Assembly: GCA_016184455.1 (NCBI GenBank) | Contig: JACPCS010000105.1 | Coordinates: forward strand, 32,940 to 96,939 | DNA from: Acidobacteriota bacterium | Lineage (GTDB): Bacteria > Acidobacteriota > Vicinamibacteria > Vicinamibacterales > UBA2999 | Direction of reading: 5' to 3' | Length of the DNA stretch: 64,000 bases | In this document: positions 1 through 8,495 of the stretch, in pieces | Layout: the number at the start of each line of letters is the position of its first letter | How positions within the stretch are numbered: the first letter of the stretch is position 1 | Notes under the pieces: model-generated | What the model was told of the DNA's origin: nothing | Seen by the model: the letters and a program-made list of their open reading frames with translations, nothing else | Database searches by the model: none | Translations under genes and position numbers: made by a program

Positions 1-318
1 ATACACGTCGTCGAGGACCGCCTTGAACGTCGCGTTCGTGACGCGCTGGCGCAGGATGTCGAGCGACTGCACCAGCGGCATGCCCGCCTTGAGCAGCGTC
101 GCCAGCTCCTGGTTGAAAACGAGGAACTCCTGTCGGGAGATCCGCCGGCGCGGGGCGAACGGAAGCGCCAGGCCCCGGACGCTGCCGCGCTGCTGGAGGG
201 AGAGGACGTACAACCCCTTTTCTTCCAGCTCCCTGCGCAGGCGCGACTCGCTGTCGGCGACGTAAATCCCTTCGACGACGTCGCCGCTGGGCGTGCCGAG
301 CCTACAGCGAAATTCCAT
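1..318 (-). CDS. Type IV pilus/type II secretion inner-membrane protein, PilC/GspF family (N-terminal part)
   Basis: The minus strand reads open from an ATG at 318 to the window edge, giving 106 residues that begin MEFRCRLGTPSGDVVEG. The first half looks like the short N-terminal segment of PilC/GspF proteins, and the second half contains the start of the first GspF domain (FNQELATLLKAGMPLVQSL). PilC/GspF forms the inner-membrane platform to which the assembly ATPases bind during pilus or pseudopilus assembly. The rest of the gene, normally about 400 residues, lies to the left of the window. A pilus role fits the prepilin-like gene and comEA about 22 kb away. Family assignment is fairly sure; pilus versus secretion cannot be decided from this part. 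Confidence 0.8.
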   Translation of the reverse strand, partial: MEFRCRLGTPSGDVVEGIYVADSESRLRRELEEKGLYVLSLQQRGSVRGLALPFAPRRRISRQEFLVFNQELATLLKAGMPLVQSLDILRQRVTNATFKAVLDDVY

Positions 319-439
319 CGTAACAGTGTGGCATATCGATTCCGCCTACTGCTTAGACCGTCCTGAGCCGTCCGTAGCCGGCCAGTATGCAGAATCGTGA
401 AATGCCACTTACCGCCTGCTGCCGACCGCCCACCGCCTG

Positions 440-1312
440 TTAGATCGGCTGCACGAACGCCCGGAACACGCGCAGACCGAGCTCTCGGGGGTCCGAGCTC
501 TTCAATTCCGGCACCTCCGCGGGGACAAATGTCTTATCGACCGATAACGTCATTTCCACCGTCTCCCCGGCGCCGAGGCGGTCCGCCCGGATATCGACCC
601 GCCGAATCAGGCTGGCGCCGCTCGTCGGTACCGGGAAGGCATCGACGACCGTGTCGCCGATCCGCAGCTCGACGCGCTGGGGGTCGCCGAAGGCCGCGGC
701 ACCGGGCTGGTCGGCCTCCAGATAGAACCGCACGTCGCGTCTGGGGTTGCGGAACGCGAACGTCGCCTGCGTGCGCGACCACTGCCATTCGCGGCCGGAG
801 CCGGCGCCGCCCACCTCCGCGTCGTACCAGCCGTCCCGGAAGATGACGAACAGGTTGTCGGTCTGCAGGCGCATCTTGAAGGTCGCGACCCGGTACGCCC
901 GCTGCCCCTCCGTCTCGCCGGCGAGCGGGAGCCGCTCGTTGGTCGCGGGCGAGAACAGGCCGACCTCGACACGCGTCTCGCCGACGTACGGAAACTTCGG
1001 CACGAACATCGTGCGCTCGTACTCGATCGTGGATCCCGCCTTCCACTGCCGCGTCGGCGTCGGCGGCTGGTGATCATCGGTCCACATCAGCTCGCCGTTG
1101 CTGTCGATGAAATGGACGAAGACCCAGTAGTCGTCGGCAAACGCCGGCGCGTTGGAGGCGACGGCGAACCGGTACGTCATCTCGATGGGGCTGCCGATCG
1201 CCACGTCGCGCTGGCTGAGCACCACGGTCGGCGTGGCCACTGGAGGCGCGTCGTCGACGCGCGAGCAGGCCGCTGCCAGGGCAGTCAGAACAACCGCAAG
1301 CCAGATTCTCAT
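440..1312 (-). CDS. Hypothetical lipoprotein
   Basis: This gene codes for 290 residues. It starts with a typical lipoprotein signal (MRIWLAVVLTALAAAC) whose lipobox cysteine is residue 16, so the protein should be exported and lipid-anchored. The rest is soluble, with alternating beta-strand-like stretches and phrases such as DDYWVFVHFIDSNGELMW, suggesting one or two immunoglobulin-like beta domains. I do not recognise a family with an assigned function. It stands alone on the minus strand between the pilC fragment and the divergent microcompartment genes, sharing a 49-base intergenic region with them. Protein-like composition, a good signal peptide and full length make it a real gene; its role is unknown. 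Confidence 0.8.
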   Translation of the reverse strand: MRIWLAVVLTALAAACSRVDDAPPVATPTVVLSQRDVAIGSPIEMTYRFAVASNAPAFADDYWVFVHFIDSNGELMWTDDHQPPTPTRQWKAGSTIEYERTMFVPKFPYVGETRVEVGLFSPATNERLPLAGETEGQRAYRVATFKMRLQTDNLFVIFRDGWYDAEVGGAGSGREWQWSRTQATFAFRNPRRDVRFYLEADQPGAAAFGDPQRVELRIGDTVVDAFPVPTSGASLIRRVDIRADRLGAGETVEMTLSVDKTFVPAEVPELKSSDPRELGLRVFRAFVQPI

Positions 1313-1321
1313 AGGGAGCGA

Positions 1322-1349
1322 TTCAAGGTTACCACTTCCATGCTAGAGT
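1322..1349 (+). promoter_or_regulatory. Candidate promoter of the microcompartment genes
   Basis: TTCAAG (1322-1327) and an extended -10, TGC TAGAGT (TAGAGT at 1344-1349), are separated by 16 bases. The -10 ends 12 bases before the ATG at 1362, which predicts a leader of only a few bases. The same nonamer TGCTAGAGT occurs before the gene at 3493. Confidence 0.4.
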
Positions 1350-1361
1350 GCATGCGGATAC

Positions 1362-1637
1362 ATGGCTGCAGACGCGCTGGGCATGGTGGAGACCAAGGGG
1401 CTCATCGGCTCGATCGAGGCCGCCGATGCGATGGTGAAAACGGCCAACGTGGTGCTGGTCGGCAAGGAGTACATCGGAGCCGGCTACGTGACCGTGCTGG
1501 TTCGCGGCGACGTCGGCGCGGTCAAGGCGGCCACCGACGCCGGCGCCGCGGCGGCGCGCCGGGTAGGCGAGCTCGTGTCGGTCCACGTCATCCCGCGGCC
1601 GCACGCCGACGTCGAACGCATCCTCCCCAAACAGTAG
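1362..1637 (+). CDS. Bacterial microcompartment hexameric shell protein (BMC domain)
   Basis: The 91-residue product is a single BMC domain (about residues 5-85), the size of PduA/EutM-type shell proteins. Typical features are the opening [20 protein letters not shown], the central strand [21 protein letters not shown], the following helix [20 protein letters not shown] and the closing strand [10 protein letters not shown]. Such proteins form hexagonal tiles with a central pore that lets small metabolites into a protein-shelled organelle. The next gene, an acylating aldehyde dehydrogenase, starts four bases after its stop codon, so the two are almost certainly co-transcribed and the dehydrogenase is the probable cargo. 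No vertex (BMC-P) or trimeric (BMC-T) shell gene is in the window, so the rest of the shell must be elsewhere or absent. Confidence 0.93.
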   Translation: MAADALGMVETKGLIGSIEAADAMVKTANVVLVGKEYIGAGYVTVLVRGDVGAVKAATDAGAAAARRVGELVSVHVIPRPHADVERILPKQ

Positions 1638-1640
1638 GCA

Positions 1641-3392
1641 GTGGCCGCTGAGGACCGCCCGTCGGTATCCGACAAAGATCTGGCGTCGATTGCGGAAGCG
1701 CGCACGCTCGCGCGGGCTGCCCGCCAGGCCCAGAGCCGCCTCGCCGAGCTCTCCCAGGAGCAGATCGACGGAATCGTCGCCGCCATGGCCGAGGCGGTGA
1801 CGCCGCACGCCGAGGCGCTGGCGCGGCTGGCGGTCGAGGAGACCGGCTACGGAGTCGTCGCCGACAAGATCCAGAAGAACCTGTTCGGCTCCGAGCGCGT
1901 ATACGAGTTCATCCGTCCGATGCGCACCGTCGGCGTGATCAACCGGATCGAGGAGAGGAAGATCGTCGAAATTGCCGAGCCGTTCGGCGTGGTCGCGGCG
2001 ATCATCCCGTCGACCAATCCCACCTCGACCGCCATCTACAAGGTACTCATCGCGCTCAAGGCGCGCTGCGCGATCGTGATCAGTCCGCATCCGGCCGCCG
2101 TCCGGTGCATCAGCCGCACGGTGGAGATCATGGCCGAGGCGGCAGCGCGCGCCGGGGCTCCAGGCGGCAGCATCGGCCTGATGAAGACGGTGACGCTCGA
2201 AGGCACCCAGGAGCTGATGAAGCACCGGGAGGTCGCCGTGATTCTCGCCACGGGCGGCATGGGACTCGTACGCGCGGCCTACAGCGCCGGCAAGCCGGCG
2301 TACGGCGTCGGACCGGGGAACGCGCCCGCCTATATCGAGCGGACCGCCGACCTGCGTAAGGCCGTTCGCGACATCCTCACGGGCAAGACGTTCGACAACG
2401 GTGTGCTCTGCTCGTCGGAAAACTCAGTCGTCGTCGACGAAGCGATTGCCGAAGACGCGCGACGGGAGTTCCAGGCCCTGGGGGGCTACTTCATGAACCC
2501 GGCCGAGATCGATACGCTCGGCAAGGCGTTCGTCTCGCCTCAGCGGCTCCCGAACCCCTCCCTGGTCGGCAAGTCGGCCACCTTTATCGCCGCGCAGGTG
2601 GGGATGACGGTTCCGGACGGCACGCGGGTCTTGATTGCGCCGCTCGCCGGTGTCGGCCGGGACTACCCGCTCTCCATTGAAAAGCTGGCGCCCATCCTGT
2701 CGTGGTACGTCGTGAAGGACTGGCAGGAGGCGTGTGAGCGCTGCATCCAGATTCTTCGGTACGGCGGCATGGGCCACACCATGTCGATTCACTCGCGGAA
2801 CGAAGAGGTCATTCTCCAGTTCGGCCTCAAGAAGCCGGCGTTCCGGATCTGTGTCAACACTCCCACGGCACACGGCTCAATCGGGTTGACCACCGGACTC
2901 GATCCCGCCATGACGCTCGGGTGCGGCGGCTGGGGCGGCAACATCACGTCCGACAACATCTCCCCGCGCCACCTGCTCAACATCAAGCGGCTCGCCTACG
3001 AAGTGCGGCCAGCGGCCGCCGCGGGCGAGGCGAAGCCGGCCACGGCTTCCGCGGCGGTGAGCGGTGGTCGCCCGCTTCCGCAGCGGCCGGTTCGCCCCGT
3101 CGTCGAGGGAGGGATACCAGCCGACCTGCTCGCCGCCCGGATCGACCGGTTTCTGGCGTCGCGAGGCGTTGTGGGACGACCGCTCTCGGGTTCTCCCAGC
3201 GGACCTGAAACGGTCCGACCAGCCCCGCAGGAGACGACCGCTCCCGTTGCGTTCATCTGCGAAGACGACGTCCGGGAGGCGATCAAGGCTGGCCGCAAGC
3301 TCCTGGTCGGCGAGAAGACCATCATCACGCCGGCCGCCCGCGACCTCGGGGAATCGCATCAGATTTTCGTGCAGGCGGGTTGGCCCGCGTAG
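1641..3392 (+). CDS. Microcompartment-associated acylating aldehyde dehydrogenase (EutE/PduP-like) with C-terminal extension
   Basis: The 583-residue protein starts at GTG just after the BMC gene. Residues 1-460 are a CoA-acylating aldehyde dehydrogenase of the EutE/PduP type, which turns an aldehyde, NAD+ and CoA into acyl-CoA. The catalytic cysteine is Cys257 in [15 protein letters not shown], and the CoA/NAD region includes [14 protein letters not shown]. These enzymes are usually about 460-500 residues; here roughly 110 residues follow. The extension has a Pro/Ala-rich linker, a short amphipathic helix ([16 protein letters not shown], about 493-508), another Pro-rich linker, and a final 48-residue block containing [10 protein letters not shown] and [10 protein letters not shown]. 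The last block resembles the TPAAR segment seen in EutQ/EutT-like microcompartment proteins. The amphipathic helix between flexible linkers fits an encapsulation peptide. The substrate aldehyde is unknown. Confidence 0.92.
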   Translation: MAAEDRPSVSDKDLASIAEARTLARAARQAQSRLAELSQEQIDGIVAAMAEAVTPHAEALARLAVEETGYGVVADKIQKNLFGSERVYEFIRPMRTVGVINRIEERKIVEIAEPFGVVAAIIPSTNPTSTAIYKVLIALKARCAIVISPHPAAVRCISRTVEIMAEAAARAGAPGGSIGLMKTVTLEGTQELMKHREVAVILATGGMGLVRAAYSAGKPAYGVGPGNAPAYIERTADLRKAVRDILTGKTFDNGVLCSSENSVVVDEAIAEDARREFQALGGYFMNPAEIDTLGKAFVSPQRLPNPSLVGKSATFIAAQVGMTVPDGTRVLIAPLAGVGRDYPLSIEKLAPILSWYVVKDWQEACERCIQILRYGGMGHTMSIHSRNEEVILQFGLKKPAFRICVNTPTAHGSIGLTTGLDPAMTLGCGGWGGNITSDNISPRHLLNIKRLAYEVRPAAAAGEAKPATASAAVSGGRPLPQRPVRPVVEGGIPADLLAARIDRFLASRGVVGRPLSGSPSGPETVRPAPQETTAPVAFICEDDVREAIKAGRKLLVGEKTIITPAARDLGESHQIFVQAGWPA

Positions 3393-3454
3393 CATTCTGA
3401 CGAGCTCTTTTGCCTCCGGATCAGCTATAAATGCTGACTCAGCTGGACTTATTG

Positions 3455-3484
3455 TTGACCGGCGATCTTCAGGAATGCTAGAGT
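3455..3484 (+). promoter_or_regulatory. Candidate sigma-70 promoter of the MltD-like gene
   Basis: TTGACC (3455-3460) and extended -10 TGC TAGAGT (TAGAGT at 3479-3484) are 18 bases apart. The -10 ends eight bases before the ATG at 3493, so the transcript is probably leaderless. Confidence 0.5.
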
Positions 3485-3492
3485 AACTCCCG

Positions 3493-5250
3493 ATGCTGAG
3501 GCCAGGTCCCGCACAGGCGGGGATGATTGGCGCGTTGAGCGTAGTCCTCGCAGGGTGCGCGACCAGGGTTCCGACCCCGTCCCAGACCCCGGCACCGCCG
3601 GTCACGATCGTCGCGCCGGCGCCGGTCGCGCCGACTCCAGCCCCCGTTTCTCCGGTCGATCCGATCGTCGAGCTGATCGCCGTGTCGACGCTCCACTTCG
3701 AGGCCGGTGAGCGCGAGCTGCAACTGGGGCATTTGACATCCGCGAAGGCGGAGTTCAACCGGGCGCTCGAGATACTGCTGGAGTCGCCGCCTGGCGGCCG
3801 CACCGAGCCGCGGCTCCGTGCGCACTTCGACCGCCTGGTGGAGCGTATTAGCGCCTACGAGGTCGCGGCCCTGGCTGAGGGCGACGGCTTCGTCGAACAA
3901 CGCCAGGAAACCTCGGGTCTCGACGAAATCCTGGCGATTACCACGTTCGATGTCCCCGCGCCGACCGCGCAGACCGCCCAGGCGGTCGCTGCCGACCTCG
4001 AGGCGATCGTCCACGACATCGACATCCCGCTGAACGCGAAGGTGCTCTCGTTTGTCGAGCTCTTCACCGGCCGGCTCAAGTCGTTCCTCGAGGAGGGGCT
4101 CAGCCGGGGCGTGCAGTACCTGCCGATGATCCAGAGCATCTTCAGGGCGGAGGGGCTGCCGCTCGACCTGGCGTACGTGCCGCTCGTGGAAAGTGCCTTC
4201 AAGCCGACGGCGCTCTCGAGGGCCAAGGCCAAGGGCATCTGGCAGTTCATGCGCGGGACGGCGCTCGAGAACGGGCTCAGGCACGACTGGTACATCGACG
4301 AGCGGGCCGAGCCCGAAAAGGCGACCCGGGCGGCGGCCAAGTACCTCAAGACCCTTCACGAGATGTTCGACGGCGATTGGCACCTCGCGCTCGCCTCGTA
4401 TAACGGGGGGCCGGGACGGGTCCAGCGGGCCATCAAGCGATCGGGCCGTACGGATTTCTGGAAGCTCGCCGCGACGAGCCGTTACCTGCCGCGCGAGACG
4501 CGCGACTATGTGCCGCTCATCCTTGCGGCGATCGTGATTGCGCGGAACCCGGCGATGTACGGGTTCGAGATCCAGCCGGTCGAACCGCTCCGGTACGAGA
4601 CGGTGGCGCTGGCGCGGGCCATCGACCTCCGTCGCGTCGCGGAATGGGTGGGGATGCCGGTCCAGACGATTCAGGAGCTCAACCCGGAGCTCCGGCGGTG
4701 GACGACTCCGGTTCACGCCACCGAATACGAATTGAAAGTCCCATCCGGCACGGCGGACATCGTCCAGGCGCGCCTGACGCAGGCGGACCCCGCCGAGCTG
4801 GCGCCGCTCAACTGGCACACGGTCAGGAAGGGCGAGACGCTGCTCTCCATTGCGAAGAAGCTCAAGGTGAGCCGGACCGATCTCGCCGAGGCGAATTACC
4901 TTTCGCCCCGCGCGATGCTGCGGGCCGGTCAGCGGCTGGTGATTCCACGCGCCCCTGCCCTGCTCGTCGCGACGCGCCCCGAGGCGCCGTCGCCGGTCGT
5001 TGTTGAAGCATCGACGGAGCCTGCGGCCGTCGTCGCGGTCAGCACGCCCGCGACGGAGGGCCCCAGACCGCAGCCGGTGCCGGTGACCTATCGCGTGAAG
5101 CGCGGCGACACGCTCTCGTCCATCGCGCGGCTCTACCGCACCACCGTCGCGGCGCTCAAGACCTGGAACCGCCTCCGGTCGAACTCGATTCAGGTGGGCC
5201 AGCGGCTGACAATCTTCACGACGCACGCCCAAACGGCCGCCACGAACTGA
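3493..5250 (+). CDS. mltD: Membrane-bound lytic murein transglycosylase D-like protein with LysM domains
   Basis: The 585-residue product begins with a lipoprotein signal (LSVVLAGCAT, cysteine near residue 22) and a Pro-rich linker. A middle domain (about 190-370) is an SLT/MltD-type lysozyme-like fold: ESAFKPTALSRAKAKGIWQF carries the catalytic glutamate and ALASYNGGPGRVQRAI is the conserved YNGG motif. Two LysM peptidoglycan-binding repeats follow, one starting near NWHTVRKGETLLSIAKKLK (about 437) and one near VTYRVKRGDTLSSIARLYR (about 532). Such enzymes cleave the MurNAc-GlcNAc bond with anhydro-ring formation in the periplasm. The gene stands between the microcompartment pair and comM with its own promoter. 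Function is clear at family level. Confidence 0.92.
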   Translation: MLRPGPAQAGMIGALSVVLAGCATRVPTPSQTPAPPVTIVAPAPVAPTPAPVSPVDPIVELIAVSTLHFEAGERELQLGHLTSAKAEFNRALEILLESPPGGRTEPRLRAHFDRLVERISAYEVAALAEGDGFVEQRQETSGLDEILAITTFDVPAPTAQTAQAVAADLEAIVHDIDIPLNAKVLSFVELFTGRLKSFLEEGLSRGVQYLPMIQSIFRAEGLPLDLAYVPLVESAFKPTALSRAKAKGIWQFMRGTALENGLRHDWYIDERAEPEKATRAAAKYLKTLHEMFDGDWHLALASYNGGPGRVQRAIKRSGRTDFWKLAATSRYLPRETRDYVPLILAAIVIARNPAMYGFEIQPVEPLRYETVALARAIDLRRVAEWVGMPVQTIQELNPELRRWTTPVHATEYELKVPSGTADIVQARLTQADPAELAPLNWHTVRKGETLLSIAKKLKVSRTDLAEANYLSPRAMLRAGQRLVIPRAPALLVATRPEAPSPVVVEASTEPAAVVAVSTPATEGPRPQPVPVTYRVKRGDTLSSIARLYRTTVAALKTWNRLRSNSIQVGQRLTIFTTHAQTAATN

Positions 5251-5391
5251 TCGTACTCAGTTCTGAACCTCCCCCGCCGCTCTCAGGGCGGCAGATTCTG
5301 CGTACTCGGCCGGCCAACCGGGCGGAAATTCGCTTATTCCGGCTGATTCCGAGGGTGCACGCATGGCGCGCGTCCTTGCATGACGGGCGGC

Positions 5392-6906
5392 ATGCTGGCC
5401 AGCCTGCGCAGCGCCGCCGTGTTCGGCGTCGACGCCTATCCCGTCCAGATCGAGGTGGACGTCTCCTTCGGTCTGCCGCACTTCACGATGGTGGGGCTGC
5501 CTGACGCCACGGTTCGCGAGAGCCGGGACCGCGTCCGCGCCGCCATCCGCAACTCGGGGTTCGTCTTCCCGCCGCACCGCATCATCGTCAATCTGGCGCC
5601 CGCTGACGTACGCAAGGCGGGCTCGTCGTTCGACCTCCCCATTGCGCTGGGACTGCTCGCCACGTCGGGTCAACTGACGCGCCGCGACGTCGACGACACC
5701 GTCGTCCTCGGCGAGTTGTCGCTCGACGGCGCCATCAACGGGATCCGCGGCGTGCTGCCGATCGCCATTGCGGCCCGCCGCCTTGGCCTGCGCCGGCTGC
5801 TGCTGCCGCCGCAGAATGCGGCGGAGGCGTCGGTCATCGAGGGGCTCGACGTCTGCGTGGCACGCTCGCTCCCGGAGGCGGTCGGCGCGCTGAACAATCC
5901 TGACGGGGCCGAGCGCGTGCAACGCGCACCGACCCCAGCCGCCTCCGCGGCGCCGGCCGACGGCGACCTTGCCGAAGTGCGGGGCCAGCTGCTCCCGCGG
6001 CGAGCGCTCGAAGTGGCGGCCGCCGGCGGCCACAATCTGCTGCTGAGTGGGCCGCCCGGCGCGGGCAAGACGATGCTGGCGCGGCGGCTCGGCGGGATTC
6101 TGCCGGGACTGACCTTCGACGAGGCACTCGAGTGCACGGCGATCCACTCGGTCGCGGGCGCGCTGCCGCCGGGCACCGGCCTGCTCACGACGCGCCCCTT
6201 TCGTGCGCCGCATCACACGATCTCCAACGTGGCGCTCGTCGGCGGTGGCGCGAGTCCCCGCCCCGGCGAGATCTCGCTCGCGCACAACGGCGTGCTTTTT
6301 CTCGACGAGATGCCCGAATTCGACCGCCGCGTGCTGGAGGTGCTGCGGCAGCCGCTCGAGGAGGGACTCGTCACCATTGCCCGCGCGGCGCGGACCGCGG
6401 TCTTCCCTGCCCGCTTCGTGCTGGTCGCCGCCATGAATCCGTGCCCGTGCGGCTTCCTCGGCGACGAGCGCCGTGAGTGCCGGTGTACGCCATCGCAGGT
6501 TGCGAAGTACCGCGGGCGCCTGTCCGGCCCGCTGCGCGATCGCATCGACCTCATCGTGAACGTACCAGCGGTGCCCGTCCAGGCGATCACCGACGCGCAG
6601 CCCGGCGAACCGAGCGCGGTGGTCCGTCAGCGCGTCTGGCTGGCACGAGGCACCCAGCGGCATCGTTTCGCCGGGTGCGGCGTTCGCACGAATGCCGATC
6701 TTCGCGGCGCGGTCGTGTCGCGGTTCTGCGCGCCCGATACGGCCGGACGGGCGCTCCTCGGTCGCGCCGTCGAACGCTTCGGCGTGAGCGCTCGCGGCTA
6801 CGACCGCGTGCTCAAGGTCGCGCGCACGATTGCGGACCTGGCGGGATCAGACGCGGTGTGCGCCGAGCACGTCGCGGAGGCGCTGCAGTATCGACTGGTG
6901 GAGTGA
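5392..6906 (+). CDS. comM: YifB/ComM-family Mg-chelatase-like AAA+ ATPase
   Basis: The protein has about 504 residues from the ATG at 5392 (MLASLRSAAVFGVDAYPV), which matches the family start; an in-frame ATG at 5380 would add four residues but has no better ribosome site. It has the Lon-like N-terminal domain (GLPDATVRESRDRVRAA, LAPADVRKAGSSFDLPIALG), then an AAA+ module with Walker A SGPPGAGKTMLARRL, Walker B GVLFLDEMPEFDR, and a cysteine cluster NPCPCGFLGDERRECRC. ComM is a hexameric helicase that promotes branch migration during natural transformation in bacteria where it has been studied. This fits with comEA and pilus genes in the same window, though they are not adjacent. Confidence 0.93.
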   Translation: MLASLRSAAVFGVDAYPVQIEVDVSFGLPHFTMVGLPDATVRESRDRVRAAIRNSGFVFPPHRIIVNLAPADVRKAGSSFDLPIALGLLATSGQLTRRDVDDTVVLGELSLDGAINGIRGVLPIAIAARRLGLRRLLLPPQNAAEASVIEGLDVCVARSLPEAVGALNNPDGAERVQRAPTPAASAAPADGDLAEVRGQLLPRRALEVAAAGGHNLLLSGPPGAGKTMLARRLGGILPGLTFDEALECTAIHSVAGALPPGTGLLTTRPFRAPHHTISNVALVGGGASPRPGEISLAHNGVLFLDEMPEFDRRVLEVLRQPLEEGLVTIARAARTAVFPARFVLVAAMNPCPCGFLGDERRECRCTPSQVAKYRGRLSGPLRDRIDLIVNVPAVPVQAITDAQPGEPSAVVRQRVWLARGTQRHRFAGCGVRTNADLRGAVVSRFCAPDTAGRALLGRAVERFGVSARGYDRVLKVARTIADLAGSDAVCAEHVAEALQYRLVE

Positions 6907-6952
6907 TGCCAAACGACTGGTGCCGGTGAAAGGATTCGTCGCCCTGACGCGC

Positions 6953-7576
6953 CTATCGACGAAGCCGCGCAGGAGGCAGACGGTTGAAGTAGAACTCCTT
7001 GTACTGGACCGGATTGCCGTTCGCGTCGAGGAACCCGAACGACTGCTGAAAGATGATCGGCGGCGCCGCATTGGCGGGCGCGGTCGCGTCGAGGATGTAC
7101 AGACGATTCTCGTGCAGGTAGATGCCGACGTACGACTGGGTGCCATCCGGATTGGTCAGCTGCAGCTCGTGCCCCGTGACGCGCTCGATGTAGTGCCACG
7201 CGTCGTACGTCACCCTGACACCTGGCTTCTGGCGGTACCGCGTCGCCGCATAGTCGATCGACGCCATGATGTCGATCGTCCAGTACCCGGGACCGCCCCG
7301 ATACGCGACGTGATTCAGTTCCGAGTGGATGCGCTCGGCATCCGAGTAGTCGATCACGGTGATCGAATACTGCGTGCCGCCCTGCGCCCAGCGGTACACT
7401 CGGCCGGGAAACGTCGCACCGTACTCGGACTCCCAGGTGATGGTCTCGATCTTCGGTTCGCCGGGAGCGGGGATGGTGAAGCGATCGACGCGATTCACGT
7501 ATTCGGTCCAGTCCTGTGCCAGCGCCGGCTGCGCCAGCAGCACGCATGACGCCGCTATGAACCACCCGTGGCGCAT
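6953..7576 (-). CDS. Exported hypothetical protein
   Basis: The product has 207 residues from the ATG at 7576 and begins with a clear Sec signal peptide (MRHGWFIAASCVLLAQPALA, cleavage before QDW). A longer reading to 7732 exists but overlaps the next gene and would bury the signal peptide. The mature part is rich in aromatic residues and beta-strand-like segments (QYSITVIDYSDAERIHSELN, YVGIYLHENRLYILDATAP). I do not recognise the family. TGGTAAGTT, an extended -10-like sequence, ends eight bases before the ATG. The gene converges with comM, 46 bases away. Likely a periplasmic protein of unknown role. Confidence 0.75.
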   Translation of the reverse strand: MRHGWFIAASCVLLAQPALAQDWTEYVNRVDRFTIPAPGEPKIETITWESEYGATFPGRVYRWAQGGTQYSITVIDYSDAERIHSELNHVAYRGGPGYWTIDIMASIDYAATRYRQKPGVRVTYDAWHYIERVTGHELQLTNPDGTQSYVGIYLHENRLYILDATAPANAAPPIIFQQSFGFLDANGNPVQYKEFYFNRLPPARLRR

Positions 7577-7598
7577 ACGCCCGTAACTTACCACAGGG

Positions 7599-8459
7599 TC
7601 AGGACAGCCTGGACTCGGACCGCATTTGCGCGGCACTGGCTGCGAGGATGACGGCGCCGCCAACCAGTGTCCATCCACCTGGCTGTTCACTCCGCACCAG
7701 CCAGGTCCATACGGGATTGAGCACCGGTTCAAGGAGGAGCAGCAGCGACGCGTCCAACGCCGGCAGCTCCCCTACCGCCGCCGTCAAGAGGATGTAGGCC
7801 ATCCCGATCTGGAAGACACCGAGATACCCGAGCGTCGCCCATGCAGCGACCGGAGCTGCCGGGAGCGGCCACATCGCCGGGACGCCGACGAGGAACGCCA
7901 GCACGTTGCCGGTCGCGACCGCCGACACCGCCGTGCCCGGCTCACTCCGCTCCATCCACCGGAGGCCCAGCAGCGTGAGGCCCCAGGTCGCGCCGCACAT
8001 CGCACCCAGGAGATTGCCCGTCGACGGATCCGGCGCCGTGGCTGTTGATTGGGCGCTTCCCGAGATGCAGAGCGCGAGGCCGACCGCCACCGCCACGAGC
8101 ACGCCGATGTCGCGCCGCCGGAACCGTTCGCCGAGCAGCACGGGACCGACGAGCGCCACGTACAGCGGCGCCGTCGACTGCAGGAAGATCGCGCTTGCCG
8201 CCGTGGTCAGCTTCGTCGCCGCCACGAACAGCACGAGCGTCGCCGCATACACGACGCCGACGGCCGCCGCTCGGGGGGACCAGCGCAACTGACCACGAAA
8301 CCAGAGGAGGAGCATCGCTGCGGCGATGCCGGATCGGATCGACGCCACCTGCATCGCGGAAAACGCGGCGGTTTTGATGGCCGCGCCGCCCGTCGAAAAC
8401 AACAGGGCGGCTCCCGCGACCTGCAGGACCGCTTTGGTCTTTCTTCGCCCGGGGGTCAT
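7599..8459 (-). CDS. EamA/DMT-family transporter
   Basis: The 286-residue protein consists almost wholly of hydrophobic segments: about ten membrane helices in two repeated EamA units (first about residues 10-135, second about 155-280). The N-terminal phrase LFSTGGAAIKTAAFSAMQVA and the second-half LLEPVLNPVWTWLVRSEQPG are typical of drug/metabolite transporters, which export amino acids or other small molecules across the inner membrane. Substrate cannot be predicted. It lies 22 bases upstream of the exported hypothetical gene on the same strand and may be transcribed with it. Confidence 0.88.
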   Translation of the reverse strand: MTPGRRKTKAVLQVAGAALLFSTGGAAIKTAAFSAMQVASIRSGIAAAMLLLWFRGQLRWSPRAAAVGVVYAATLVLFVAATKLTTAASAIFLQSTAPLYVALVGPVLLGERFRRRDIGVLVAVAVGLALCISGSAQSTATAPDPSTGNLLGAMCGATWGLTLLGLRWMERSEPGTAVSAVATGNVLAFLVGVPAMWPLPAAPVAAWATLGYLGVFQIGMAYILLTAAVGELPALDASLLLLLEPVLNPVWTWLVRSEQPGGWTLVGGAVILAASAAQMRSESRLS

Positions 8460-8495
8460 TTGTTTTGAAGAGCCGATAAGCCGTGTGGTAGCCTC

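Noticed and set aside
6953..7732. Longer start (7732) for the exported hypothetical protein
   Set aside because: It would place 52 non-conserved residues before a perfect signal peptide and overlap the transporter gene.
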